Assembly: GCA_028690445.1 (NCBI GenBank)
Contig: JAQVBE010000006.1
Location: 1-64,000 of the forward strand
DNA from: Aliarcobacter sp.
GTDB lineage: Bacteria > Campylobacterota > Campylobacteria > Campylobacterales > Arcobacteraceae
DNA: 64,000 nucleotides
Direction of reading: 5' to 3'
The notes below the pieces were generated by a model. It did no database searches. It was not told the origin of the DNA and saw only the letters and a list, made by a program, of their open reading frames with translations. The position numbers and the translations under genes are program-made. Of this stretch, positions 35,600-43,982 are shown in pieces. Each line of letters opens with the position of its first letter. Positions within the stretch are counted from its first letter, which is position 1.

Positions 35600-36479
35600 A
35601 AAACCAACTGTTGTTTGGTTTACTGCAATTTCATGCAATGGAAATACCCATTCATTATTAAGTGCCAACTCAAATAGATTTGAACTTTTTTTAAATAGTT
35701 TTGATTTTATATATCATCCAAGTTTGACTATTGATAAATCTCTTGAGGATATATTAAATCAAGAAGAAAGAATTGATTTTTTATTAATTGAAGGTTCTAT
35801 TTCTTCAAATAAAGATTTTTTTACACTTTGCGAAGATTCAACTTTTAATCATCTTAATAAATTAGCTTTAAAATCAAACTACATAATTGCAGTTGGTTCA
35901 TGTGCCTCTTATGGTGGAGTTCATTCAAAGTTTATTCAAAATGATGATATTTGCAGTATCAATAAAGCAATAAATGAAAATATTATTAAAAATCTAAGAC
36001 ATAATATCGTAAATCTTACAGGTTGTCCTGTTCATCCTGAGTGGATTTTGCAAACTTTATTTACATTAAAAGCCTATGGAAAAATTGCTTTAGATGAAGT
36101 TGGACGACCAAAAGAACTTTATGGTTCTTTAGCTCATCATGGATGTACAAGAAATGAGTATTTTGAGTGGAAAGTTGAAGGAAATTTTGGACAAAGAGAG
36201 GGTTGCTTATTTTATGATCAAGGATGTCGTGGTCCTATGACACACAGCTCTTGTAATAAAATTCTATGGAATGATATTAGTTCAAAAACAAGAGTTGGAA
36301 TGCCTTGTATTGGATGTACTGAATCTGATTTCCCAAGAAATGATATGCTTGAAACTAAAAAAAATATAGGAATACCACATGAAGTTCCTTTAGGAATTTC
36401 AAAAAGAGCATATTTAAGTATGAGTGGAGTTGCAAAAACTTTTAAAATTGACAGACTTCATAAAAAACTAATGGAGTAA
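35589..36479 (+). CDS. [NiFe]-hydrogenase small subunit, group-2-like, probable H2 sensor
   Basis: The 296-residue protein has no signal peptide, so it is cytoplasmic. Cluster motifs are recognisable: SCNGNTHS (Cys16, with Asn19 where most small subunits have Cys), VGSCASYGG, LTGCPVHPEW, LAHHGCTRNEYFEW, EGCLFYDQGCRGPMTHSSC and GMPCIGCTESDFP. Signal-less small subunits of this kind are HupS (cyanobacterial uptake) or HupU/HoxB (regulatory). With a large subunit lacking the C-terminal peptide and a co-transcribed TetR gene, the sensor reading is favoured. It starts inside the TetR gene and is followed after 2 bases by the large subunit gene. Confidence 0.8.
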   Translation: MITKKPTVVWFTAISCNGNTHSLLSANSNRFELFLNSFDFIYHPSLTIDKSLEDILNQEERIDFLLIEGSISSNKDFFTLCEDSTFNHLNKLALKSNYIIAVGSCASYGGVHSKFIQNDDICSINKAINENIIKNLRHNIVNLTGCPVHPEWILQTLFTLKAYGKIALDEVGRPKELYGSLAHHGCTRNEYFEWKVEGNFGQREGCLFYDQGCRGPMTHSSCNKILWNDISSKTRVGMPCIGCTESDFPRNDMLETKKNIGIPHEVPLGISKRAYLSMSGVAKTFKIDRLHKKLME

Positions 36480-36481
36480 TT

Positions 36482-37837
36482 GTGAAAACAATAGACTTAG
36501 TTGAAAGAATCGAAGGTGAAGCAAAACTTCATTGTACTTGGAGTAATAAAAAAATAAGTGATGCAAGAATTGATTTTTTAAATTTTAGAGGTTTTGAATA
36601 TATTTTAGAAGGGAAATCACCTTTAGATGCTTTAGTTTATACTCCAAGAATTTGTGGAATTTGTGGACAAGCACACTTAAAAGCAACAGTTGATGTTTTA
36701 GAAAATATTTATGAAAATGTAAATGAAAAATTACAAGTTACTCAAAAAGCAAAACTTTTAAGGCAAATAGGTTTAAATATAGAAATAATTGATTCTCATT
36801 TAAAATGGTTTTATATGTTTATAATGCCTGATATTATAAAACTAGATACTAATGATTTAGGAATCTATATGCCTTTAAAGGGTTCAAGATGGATGGAAGC
36901 TCAAAAAAGTGCCAGTGAAACAATAAAAGCTTTAGCAATAATTGGTGGACAATGGCCACATACTTCATATATGCTTCCAGGTGGAGTTATGAGTGACCCT
37001 ACAAAACTTGATTTAGTTATGATGCAAAATTACCTTCAAAATACTATTAGTTTTTTTGAAAAATCTATTAGTGGAGTTAGTTTAGAAAATTATTTAGATT
37101 TTGCTAGTATAGATAATTTAGAAAATTTAAGTGCAGATTTAAAATATTTTAAAGATCTATCATTTAAATATACTCTTGAAAAATATGGAAAATCTCATAA
37201 TAGATTTATTACTTTAGGGGAATCAAGTTTATTTAAAAGAGGAAAAATAAAACAAAGATTAGTTCATAAGTTAGATTTTTCAAAAATAGTAGAAGATAGT
37301 AGTTATTCTTTTTCTATTAATAAAGAAGAAAATACTTCTCAAAAACATACTTGGTCAAAATCTGTCTCTTATGATGAAAGTTTTTTTGAAACAGGTCCTC
37401 TTTCTCGTGCTATTATTTCAAATAGAAAATTTATAAAAGAGATACATAAATCTTTTGAAGATTCAGTTTTTACAAGAGTAATGGCAAGAATTGATGAAAT
37501 GGCATTTCTACTTTTTGAAACAAATAAACTAATTTTACAAGTTGATGTTTCAGAACTTTCATATATAAAACCAAAATATTCATTAAAAGATGTAGAAAAT
37601 GCTAAAGCAATAGCTGTTGTAGAAGCTTGTAGAGGTTCTTTGTTACATAATATAAGTATAGAAAAAGGTTTAATTAAATCTTATGATGTAATAACTCCTA
37701 CTGTTTGGAATTTAGGTCCAAAAAATAAAACTCAAAAAGGAATAGCACAAAAAGCAATCATTGGTTCACCAAGTATTGAAATTGCTAAAATAGTGTTAAG
37801 AAGTTTTGATGTTTGTTCTGTTTGTACTACTCATTAA
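36482..37837 (+). CDS. [NiFe]-hydrogenase large subunit without cleavable tail, probable H2 sensor
   Basis: The 451-residue catalytic-type subunit has N-terminal nickel ligands in PRICGICGQAH (about 56-66) and the C-terminal pair in SFDVCSVCTTH, which are the last residues of the protein. Ordinary large subunits end with a further 15-25 residues removed by a protease after nickel insertion. Lack of this peptide is a mark of regulatory (HupV/HoxC) hydrogenases. The usual DPCxxC is DVCxxC here. It pairs with the small subunit 2 bases upstream and would signal H2 to a regulator. No HupT/HoxJ-type kinase is nearby. The start is GTG at 36482 (spacing short; an ATG is lacking). Confidence 0.8.
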   Translation: MKTIDLVERIEGEAKLHCTWSNKKISDARIDFLNFRGFEYILEGKSPLDALVYTPRICGICGQAHLKATVDVLENIYENVNEKLQVTQKAKLLRQIGLNIEIIDSHLKWFYMFIMPDIIKLDTNDLGIYMPLKGSRWMEAQKSASETIKALAIIGGQWPHTSYMLPGGVMSDPTKLDLVMMQNYLQNTISFFEKSISGVSLENYLDFASIDNLENLSADLKYFKDLSFKYTLEKYGKSHNRFITLGESSLFKRGKIKQRLVHKLDFSKIVEDSSYSFSINKEENTSQKHTWSKSVSYDESFFETGPLSRAIISNRKFIKEIHKSFEDSVFTRVMARIDEMAFLLFETNKLILQVDVSELSYIKPKYSLKDVENAKAIAVVEACRGSLLHNISIEKGLIKSYDVITPTVWNLGPKNKTQKGIAQKAIIGSPSIEIAKIVLRSFDVCSVCTTH

Positions 37838-37966
37838 TTAAAAATTAATATAAAAAAAGTGTATATTTGTAACAATATAAAAAAATATTTAATTTTCATT
37901 TTACTTATGTATTTTTCGAACTAACATAATAAAAAACACCATAAAATCACATAATAATTGAAACCG

Positions 37967-37972
37967 TATAAT
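37967..37972 (+). promoter_or_regulatory. Possible distal -10 box upstream of hydA
   Basis: CCGTATAAT lies about 125 bases before the hydA ATG. It would give a long leader containing the palindrome at 38063. Confidence 0.3.
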
Positions 37973-38051
37973 ACAAATGCTAATAAAGCTGTATTAATGC
38001 TATTTTCTGGAGTATTTAATTAAGAAAAGAATAAGTTTTATGCAGATATTT

Positions 38052-38078
38052 TACAATTAAGTAAATGAACATTCATTT
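38052..38078 (+). promoter_or_regulatory. hydA proximal promoter with 16-bp operator palindrome
   Basis: The -10 box TACAAT is at 38052-38057. The palindrome AAATGAA CA TTCATTT (38063-38078) covers the expected start point and the first transcribed bases. Its TGAAC...TTCA core is typical of TetR/AcrR operators, and its position fits a repressor. The TetR gene at 35006 is the obvious candidate to bind it. Confidence 0.5.
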
Positions 38079-38096
38079 TTTATAAGGGAGAAGTAT

Positions 38097-39332
38097 ATGA
38101 TTGATTCGCAAGAGATGGTAAAAAAAGTTTTTACACAAAAATCAGGAAGAATTGAAACAAATAAGGGTGAAGAATATTATAACTCGTTATTTGAAAAAGT
38201 AAAAAATCGTTTATCAATATTAAAAGCGCAACCAGCACTTAAAGATGTTGATATGATGGATATTATTGAAAGTGAAGGCGTAAATAGAAGAGATTTTTTG
38301 AAGTGGGTTAGTGCTACAACTGCTACACTTATGCTTCCTCCTATGTTTGCTCCACTTGTGGCAGAAGCTACTGAACTTATGAATAGAGTTCCCGTTATTT
38401 GGATTGAGTTACAAGACTGTGCTGGAAATTCAGAAGCACTTTTAAGAAGTTCTGCTCCAACAGTTGATGACTTATTATTTGATATTTTAAGTTTAGAGTA
38501 TCATGAAACTTTACAAGCATGTGCAGGACATGATGCAGATAGACAACTAGAAGAAGCAGCACATCTTTATAAAGGTAAATACTTACTTTTTGTTGAAGGT
38601 GCAATTCCTATGGCTATGAATGGTCAATATGGAACAATTGGTGCTATGGGTGAAACTTTTCATGATCACTTAATAAGAATGGCAAAAGATGCGGCTGCGA
38701 TTGTTGCTGTTGGGACTTGTGCAACATTTGGTGGAGTTCCCGCAGCTGCCCCAAATCCAACAGGTGCTGTAGGTGTTATGGATATAGTAAAAGGTAAACC
38801 AATTATTAATATTCCAGCATGTCCTGCAAACCCTGCAAATATGGTTGGGGTTGTTTTACATTATGTATTAACAGGACAAGTTCCAGAACTTGATTCACTA
38901 TTAAGACCAAAATTCGCATTTGGATATAGAATCCATGATAATTGCGAAAGAAGAGCTCACTTTGATGCGGGTGAATTTGTTGAAGAGTGGGGAGATGAAG
39001 GTGCTAAAAATAATTTCTGTTTATACAAAGTTGGATGTAAAGGTCCAATGACTTTTAATAATTGCTCAATTATTAGATATAACGAAGGAACGAACTGGCC
39101 TATTGGTGTTGGACGTGGATGTATTGGATGTTCTGAGCCAGATTTCTGGGATAAATATGCTTATGAAAGACCAATGGCAGATGCAAAAATCAAAGCACCA
39201 ACAGGTGGAGTTGAAAAAACTGTTGATGAGTTTGGTTTAGGTTTATTAACAGCGACAGCTATTGGTATAGGAGTTCATGCAGTGGCATCAGCAGTTGCTG
39301 GTAAAAAATCAAATGAGGGAGAAGAAAAATAA
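38097..39332 (+). CDS. hydA: Respiratory [NiFe]-hydrogenase small subunit HydA
   Basis: The 411-residue small subunit has a Tat signal NRRDFLKW (RR at 64-65) preceded by a 62-residue extension, as is usual in Wolinella/Campylobacter HydA. FeS ligands occur in LQDCAGNSEALLR (Cys108, with Asn111 in place of the normal Cys), VGTCATFGG, IPACPANPAN, IHDNCERR, CLYKVGCKGPMTFNNC and RGCIGCSEPDFW. A C-terminal helix (about 375-400) anchors it in the membrane. It hands electrons from the NiFe site to cytochrome b HydC and the menaquinone pool. It is the first gene of hydABC, and the stop overlaps hydB by one base. AAGGGAG precedes the ATG. Confidence 0.92.
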   Translation: MIDSQEMVKKVFTQKSGRIETNKGEEYYNSLFEKVKNRLSILKAQPALKDVDMMDIIESEGVNRRDFLKWVSATTATLMLPPMFAPLVAEATELMNRVPVIWIELQDCAGNSEALLRSSAPTVDDLLFDILSLEYHETLQACAGHDADRQLEEAAHLYKGKYLLFVEGAIPMAMNGQYGTIGAMGETFHDHLIRMAKDAAAIVAVGTCATFGGVPAAAPNPTGAVGVMDIVKGKPIINIPACPANPANMVGVVLHYVLTGQVPELDSLLRPKFAFGYRIHDNCERRAHFDAGEFVEEWGDEGAKNNFCLYKVGCKGPMTFNNCSIIRYNEGTNWPIGVGRGCIGCSEPDFWDKYAYERPMADAKIKAPTGGVEKTVDEFGLGLLTATAIGIGVHAVASAVAGKKSNEGEEK

Positions 39333-41074
39333 TGGCAAAAAAACATTTAGTAATAGATCCAATTACAAGAATAGAAGGACATCTTAGAATCGAAGCAATC
39401 ATCGATGAAAATAATGTTGTAGTAGATGCTTTTTCTTCTTCAACTATGTTTAGAGGAATTGAAGAGATTTTAAAAGGAAGAGACCCACGAGATTGCGGTT
39501 TATTAGCAATGAGAATTTGTGGAGTTTGTACAGGAACTCACTATCAAAGAAGTATTGAAGCAGTTGAACATGCTTTTAAAATTACAATTCCTAAAAATGC
39601 AAGATTAGTAAGAAATCTTATTCAAGGTGCTTTATATTTACATGACCATATTGTTCACTTTTATCATTTACATGCACTTGACTGGGTTGATATTACAAAA
39701 GCTTTAGAAGCAGATCCTAAAAAAACTGTAATAGAAGCTCAAAAATGGGCAGGACTTTCAGGACATAGACCTTGGAATGCAAATGAAGACGTATATGCAG
39801 CTGTTCAAGAAAGAGTTACAAAATATGTAAAACAAGGAAGACTAGGAATTTTTGGAAATGCATATTGGGGTTCAAAAGGTTTTAAACTTACTCCTGAGCA
39901 AAATTTAATCGGACTTTCACACTATTTAGATGCTTTAGAATTACAAAGAGAATTAGCAAAAATGATGGCTATTTTTGGTGGTAAAAATCCACATCCACAA
40001 TCATTTGTTGTGGGTGGTGTAACTTGTGTTCAAGATATTAAAAATCCTGCAAGAATTGCTGAATTTAAACAAATCTTAAAAAGAGGGCAAAAGTTTACTA
40101 AAGAAGCTTATTTACCTGATGTTTATATGGCAGGAACTATGTATGCGGATGAAGCTCTTGAAGGAATTGGTGGAGGTGTAGGAAACTATATGTCTTATGG
40201 TGGATTTAATCTTGATGATTTAGCTTTTTATAAATCTTCTAAATTATTCCCTTCAGGAATTGTAAAAAATAGAGATTTAACAAAAGTTTTTGAAATTGAC
40301 CAAACAAAAATTACAGAAGATGTAACTCATGCTTGGTATGAAGGAACTACTAACTTACATCCTTATGATGGAGTTACAAAACCTAACTATACAGGTTTTG
40401 GTAAAAAAGAAGATAATATCGCTTATTTAGATACTAAAAATAAATATTCTTGGATTAAATCACCACTTTATGATGATGAAAGAATGGAAGTAGGACCACT
40501 AGCTCGTATGATTGTAGGTGTTGCTCGTGGTGATGAAAGAATTTCAAAATATGTAACAACATTCCTAAAAAATGGAAATTTACCAATAAAAGTATTATTT
40601 TCAACAGTTGGGAGAACTGCAGCGAGGGCAGTTGAAACTGAACTAATGGCTGATGTTATGATGGATTGGATTGATGAATTAGCTTCAAATGTAGCTCATG
40701 GTGATTTATCAACATGGACTGAATTTAATTTTGATAATGTTTCAAAAGATGCACAAGGTTTTGGAATGGAAGAAGCTCCAAGGGGTGGATTAGGACATTG
40801 GATTAAAATTAAAGATGGAAAAGTAGCAAATTATCAAGCTGTTGTTCCCTCAACTTGGAATGCAGCTCCTAGAGATTATAAAGGAAGAATGGGTGCTTAT
40901 GAAGCTTCGTTAATTGGTACAAAAGTAGCAAATCCAGATCAACCACTTGAAATTTTAAGAACTATTCATAGTTTTGATCCTTGTATTGCTTGTGCTGTAC
41001 ATATTATTGATACAAATGGTAAAGAATTAGGTGTTTATAAAGTAGATCCAATTGGAGGAACAAGCCGTGCCTAA
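39332..41074 (+). CDS. hydB: Respiratory [NiFe]-hydrogenase large subunit HydB
   Basis: The 580-residue catalytic subunit has the L1 motif RICGVCTGTHYQ (about 62-73) and the L2 motif SFDPCIACAVH near the end, so all four nickel-binding cysteines are present. The 23 residues after the final histidine are the peptide removed by the maturation protease, presumably HydD encoded downstream. It oxidises H2 in the periplasm after export together with HydA through the Tat system. It belongs to the membrane-bound uptake group 1 by overall similarity to Wolinella HydB. Confidence 0.93.
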   Translation: MAKKHLVIDPITRIEGHLRIEAIIDENNVVVDAFSSSTMFRGIEEILKGRDPRDCGLLAMRICGVCTGTHYQRSIEAVEHAFKITIPKNARLVRNLIQGALYLHDHIVHFYHLHALDWVDITKALEADPKKTVIEAQKWAGLSGHRPWNANEDVYAAVQERVTKYVKQGRLGIFGNAYWGSKGFKLTPEQNLIGLSHYLDALELQRELAKMMAIFGGKNPHPQSFVVGGVTCVQDIKNPARIAEFKQILKRGQKFTKEAYLPDVYMAGTMYADEALEGIGGGVGNYMSYGGFNLDDLAFYKSSKLFPSGIVKNRDLTKVFEIDQTKITEDVTHAWYEGTTNLHPYDGVTKPNYTGFGKKEDNIAYLDTKNKYSWIKSPLYDDERMEVGPLARMIVGVARGDERISKYVTTFLKNGNLPIKVLFSTVGRTAARAVETELMADVMMDWIDELASNVAHGDLSTWTEFNFDNVSKDAQGFGMEEAPRGGLGHWIKIKDGKVANYQAVVPSTWNAAPRDYKGRMGAYEASLIGTKVANPDQPLEILRTIHSFDPCIACAVHIIDTNGKELGVYKVDPIGGTSRA

Positions 41075-41768
41075 CATTAAAGAGGTTAAAAGAATGACGG
41101 GAACTATGAGAATAGTACATTGGCTTAATGCTATTTGTATGGTAGTTGCTGTTATAACCGGTTTATATATAGGTCATCCTTATTATCAGTCATTTATTGC
41201 AGATCCTGCTGTGGATAAGTATGTAATGGCTTGGAATAGATGGGGGCATTTTATAGTTGCAATTATCTTTGATGTAACTGCTGTATTAATAGGTTATTTA
41301 TATTTCTTTTCAAGATTTGAAAAACCATATAAAAAATTAATTCCTACTTGGAAAAATATAAAAGAATTTTGTGAAGTATTTTTAAATCTAATTACTTTTA
41401 ATAGAAGAAAAAACTTTGATTCATCTCATAGTGATAGTTATAATATTGTATTTTTCACAATTTTTCACTTATTACTTGTATTTATGTTATTAAGTGGACT
41501 TCAACTTTATGTTCATGGCTTAGCATCAGGAATTAGTTCAATAGGCGCTTGGTGGCCCACAATGTTGCATCTTGTAACAGATTGGACACTTCAAGTTTTT
41601 GGTGGAAATATGGGAGTTAGAATTGCTCATCATACCTCAATGTATTTGATTCTAGTTTGGGTTATGTGCCATATTTATTATCAAATCTGGAGAACAATTT
41701 TCTGGAAAGAGGGTGATATTGCCATTGTTATTGGTGGTAGTAAATTTGTAAGAGAAGAAGAAAAATAA
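41067..41768 (+). CDS. hydC: Hydrogenase cytochrome b subunit HydC
   Basis: The 233-residue membrane protein has four to five helices and the histidines expected for two b haems: RIVHWLNA in helix 1, HFLLVFMLLSG-like helix 3 and RIAHHTSMYLILVWVMCHIYYQIW in the last helices. It links HydAB to menaquinone. I chose the GTG at 41067, eight bases inside hydB and preceded by GGAGG; an ATG at 41094 (MTGTMRIVHW) is an alternative. It is followed by a GC-rich hairpin before hydD. Confidence 0.88.
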   Translation: MPNIKEVKRMTGTMRIVHWLNAICMVVAVITGLYIGHPYYQSFIADPAVDKYVMAWNRWGHFIVAIIFDVTAVLIGYLYFFSRFEKPYKKLIPTWKNIKEFCEVFLNLITFNRRKNFDSSHSDSYNIVFFTIFHLLLVFMLLSGLQLYVHGLASGISSIGAWWPTMLHLVTDWTLQVFGGNMGVRIAHHTSMYLILVWVMCHIYYQIWRTIFWKEGDIAIVIGGSKFVREEEK

Positions 41769-41774
41769 AGAGAT

Positions 41775-41799
41775 AAAAGGGGGCTTAAATTCCCCTTTT
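41775..41799 (+). terminator. Hairpin between hydC and hydD
   Basis: The 8-bp stem AAAAGGGG/CCCCTTTT has a 9-base loop and is followed by C then ATTT. It may partly terminate or protect the hydABC message, lowering expression of the maturation genes. Confidence 0.55.
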
Positions 41800-41816
41800 C
41801 ATTTAAAGGTATAATT

Positions 41817-42410
41817 ATGCAAAAGAAGAATATTGTAATTGGTGTTGGAAATATGCTTTTCAAAGATGAAGGTATAGGTATTTACGCTTCTGAGTATATT
41901 AGTCAAAATTACAAATTTGATGATGAAGATTTAGAAATTATTGATGGTGGAACATTAGGGTTTAAACTAATGGCATATTTTCAAGAATATGACAATGTTA
42001 TTATTTTAGATACTGTGTCTATTGAAGATGAGGTTGGAGGTATTTATAGACTTCCTTCTGATGTACTTTTAGGACTTGGAACTTATAGAAAAACAGCCCA
42101 TGAAGTTGAGATTGTAGAGATGTTAGAAATTGTTTCTGTTTTAGATTCCTATGCAAATGTTACAATTATTGGAATAATCCCAGCAGATATTGAAACAGTT
42201 CAGATTGGACTTACAAAAGCTATGGAAGATAAATTTGAAGAGTTTATTTTAAATAGTATAAAAGAAATAGAAAGTTTAGGTATAAAAGCTACAAAAGTAA
42301 GAAATATTTTGATTCCCGATATTGTAAAAAGTATGATAGGAAGTTACAACGGTGAACATTTAACAAGAATTCCAAATGAAGAAGATTTTACCCATGCAAT
42401 TAATTTATAA
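41817..42410 (+). CDS. hydD: Hydrogenase maturation protease HydD
   Basis: The 197-residue protein is a HybD/HupD-type endopeptidase. It has the N-terminal GVGNMLFKDEGIG motif, with the nickel-sensing glutamate, and ILDTVSIED plus AHEVEIVEML with the further ligands. It removes the C-terminal peptide of HydB once nickel is inserted. The sensor-like large subunit upstream needs no such step, which fits a single protease gene here. It overlaps hydE by 17 or more bases. Confidence 0.85.
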   Translation: MQKKNIVIGVGNMLFKDEGIGIYASEYISQNYKFDDEDLEIIDGGTLGFKLMAYFQEYDNVIILDTVSIEDEVGGIYRLPSDVLLGLGTYRKTAHEVEIVEMLEIVSVLDSYANVTIIGIIPADIETVQIGLTKAMEDKFEEFILNSIKEIESLGIKATKVRNILIPDIVKSMIGSYNGEHLTRIPNEEDFTHAINL

Positions 42411-43926
42411 AATAGAGTTTAATACAACAAATTTATATTTCAAACATATTATAGAGTGTTTGATTAATGAAGCTAAAATAAATGCTATTTGTAAGCAATA
42501 TAATAGTTTTATACTTATTATTTTAGATACAAGTGGTGAAGAAATTGAAGATTTTTTTGCTTTATTAGAAAAAAAATTACCACTTAGTATTTTTATTGGA
42601 AAGTCATATGTTGTAGAATCTTATGATGAAACTTTAAAAGAAATAGAAGACTTTGATATAAAACAAAATTTAACACTTCTTACAAATGATGCAATAAAAA
42701 GTATAATTGAAGAAAATAATATTGATTTTTTAAATGATATTGTAAAAATTACAAAAGGTGAAATTTCAAGATTTGAAACGCATAATGGTTTAAAAGATTA
42801 TTTTTTACCAAATAAAAAAATTAGAGAAGATTTTGAAAAGAAAGGCTTTGAAGTTAAACTTTTGATTACTGATATTACAAAAGTGGAAGAACTTTTTGAT
42901 ATAAATATGAAAGATTATCAGCTTTTATGTTCAATCGAGCGACCTTTAGTAAAATTAAAATTTAAAATATTAAAAAATGCAAACAAAGAATTTTCTTCTT
43001 CAAATTTTATTTATGCAAAAATTCCTGATGATAAAGAAGTTATTTTATTTGCAAAAGCTTTAAAAGAAAATGCAATTAATCATGTTTTATATGTAAATGA
43101 TGAAGTTTATCAAGATGGTTTAAAAATCACATATTTTAAAGAGCAAAATCTAATAATTCATGGAGATAAAGGTTTATTTCCAAAATATGATTTTATAGCA
43201 AATAAAAAATATAATTCTTCAAAAGATTATTTTGATGATAATGGTGGAGTTTTTAAAGCAATTCTTGCTCAAAGTGCAAAAAGATTAGTTTCATCTATTG
43301 GGGTATATTTTTCTCAAAATTCATATAAAAGTTCAATATCAATAAATGTTCCTACAAAAGGAGTAAAAGAGATAATTTCTATTCCAAATATTCAAAATAG
43401 TATAAAAAATTGTTTTGAAGAGATTTCTGATATTGATGAACATTGTGTTAGGTTAATTACAAATTATTCAAAAAAATTTCCAAATGTTTTAGAAGAAGTT
43501 GTTCCCCAAAATTCAAATGGATTTGAATCAATTATAAATATGTGCGCAAAGGTTTTAGGAATAAATAACTCAAAAGAGTTTGAAGATATGGCATTAAATA
43601 CAAGTATGACAAGTGGAATTCAAATAGATATGAAACTTGTAAATCTTGATGGAGTAAACTATTTAGATTATAGAAAAACAGTTCAATCAATTATGGCTTA
43701 CAAAATGGCTGATGTTGATAATATTACATTAATTTATTCTTTTTACGAGAGTTTAAGTGAATTTATATGTAATTATGTAAATGAAATTGCAACAGATTTA
43801 AAAGCAAAAGATGTGGTTTTATGTGGAAATATGTTCGCAAATTCAATACTTCTTTCAAAAACAAATAAAACACTTAGTAAAAACTATAATATTATCTTGC
43901 CAAAAGAGTATCCACTAGATTATTAA
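42394..43926 (+). CDS. hydE: HydE-like hydrogenase accessory protein
   Basis: This protein of about 510 residues is in the position of Wolinella hydE, after hydD. Its C-terminal half resembles the Kae1/HypF carbamoyltransferase fold in degenerate form: SSIGVYFSQNSYKSSISI near 310 and the ending VVLCGNMFANSILLSKTNK, comparable to GGGVFQNRTLLELL of HypF. The N-terminal half is not recognised. It is not the radical-SAM HydE of [FeFe]-hydrogenases. The ATG at 42394 (MQLIYKIEF) was chosen; an ATG six codons upstream is also open. A maturation role for the respiratory hydrogenase is likely by context. Confidence 0.65.
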   Translation: MQLIYKIEFNTTNLYFKHIIECLINEAKINAICKQYNSFILIILDTSGEEIEDFFALLEKKLPLSIFIGKSYVVESYDETLKEIEDFDIKQNLTLLTNDAIKSIIEENNIDFLNDIVKITKGEISRFETHNGLKDYFLPNKKIREDFEKKGFEVKLLITDITKVEELFDINMKDYQLLCSIERPLVKLKFKILKNANKEFSSSNFIYAKIPDDKEVILFAKALKENAINHVLYVNDEVYQDGLKITYFKEQNLIIHGDKGLFPKYDFIANKKYNSSKDYFDDNGGVFKAILAQSAKRLVSSIGVYFSQNSYKSSISINVPTKGVKEIISIPNIQNSIKNCFEEISDIDEHCVRLITNYSKKFPNVLEEVVPQNSNGFESIINMCAKVLGINNSKEFEDMALNTSMTSGIQIDMKLVNLDGVNYLDYRKTVQSIMAYKMADVDNITLIYSFYESLSEFICNYVNEIATDLKAKDVVLCGNMFANSILLSKTNKTLSKNYNIILPKEYPLDY

Positions 43927-43982
43927 AAATAAGACTATAAATTAGCTCTTAGAATAGAAATTTAAATTATTTGGGAAGTTTA

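Noticed and set aside
36482-37837. Reading the large subunit as truncated by a nonsense mutation
   Set aside because: The protein ends exactly after the final CxxCxxH motif, as in regulatory hydrogenases, and the neighbouring small subunit is intact.
42394-43926. Radical SAM HydE of [FeFe]-hydrogenase maturation
   Set aside because: There is no CxxxCxxC motif; only the name coincides.
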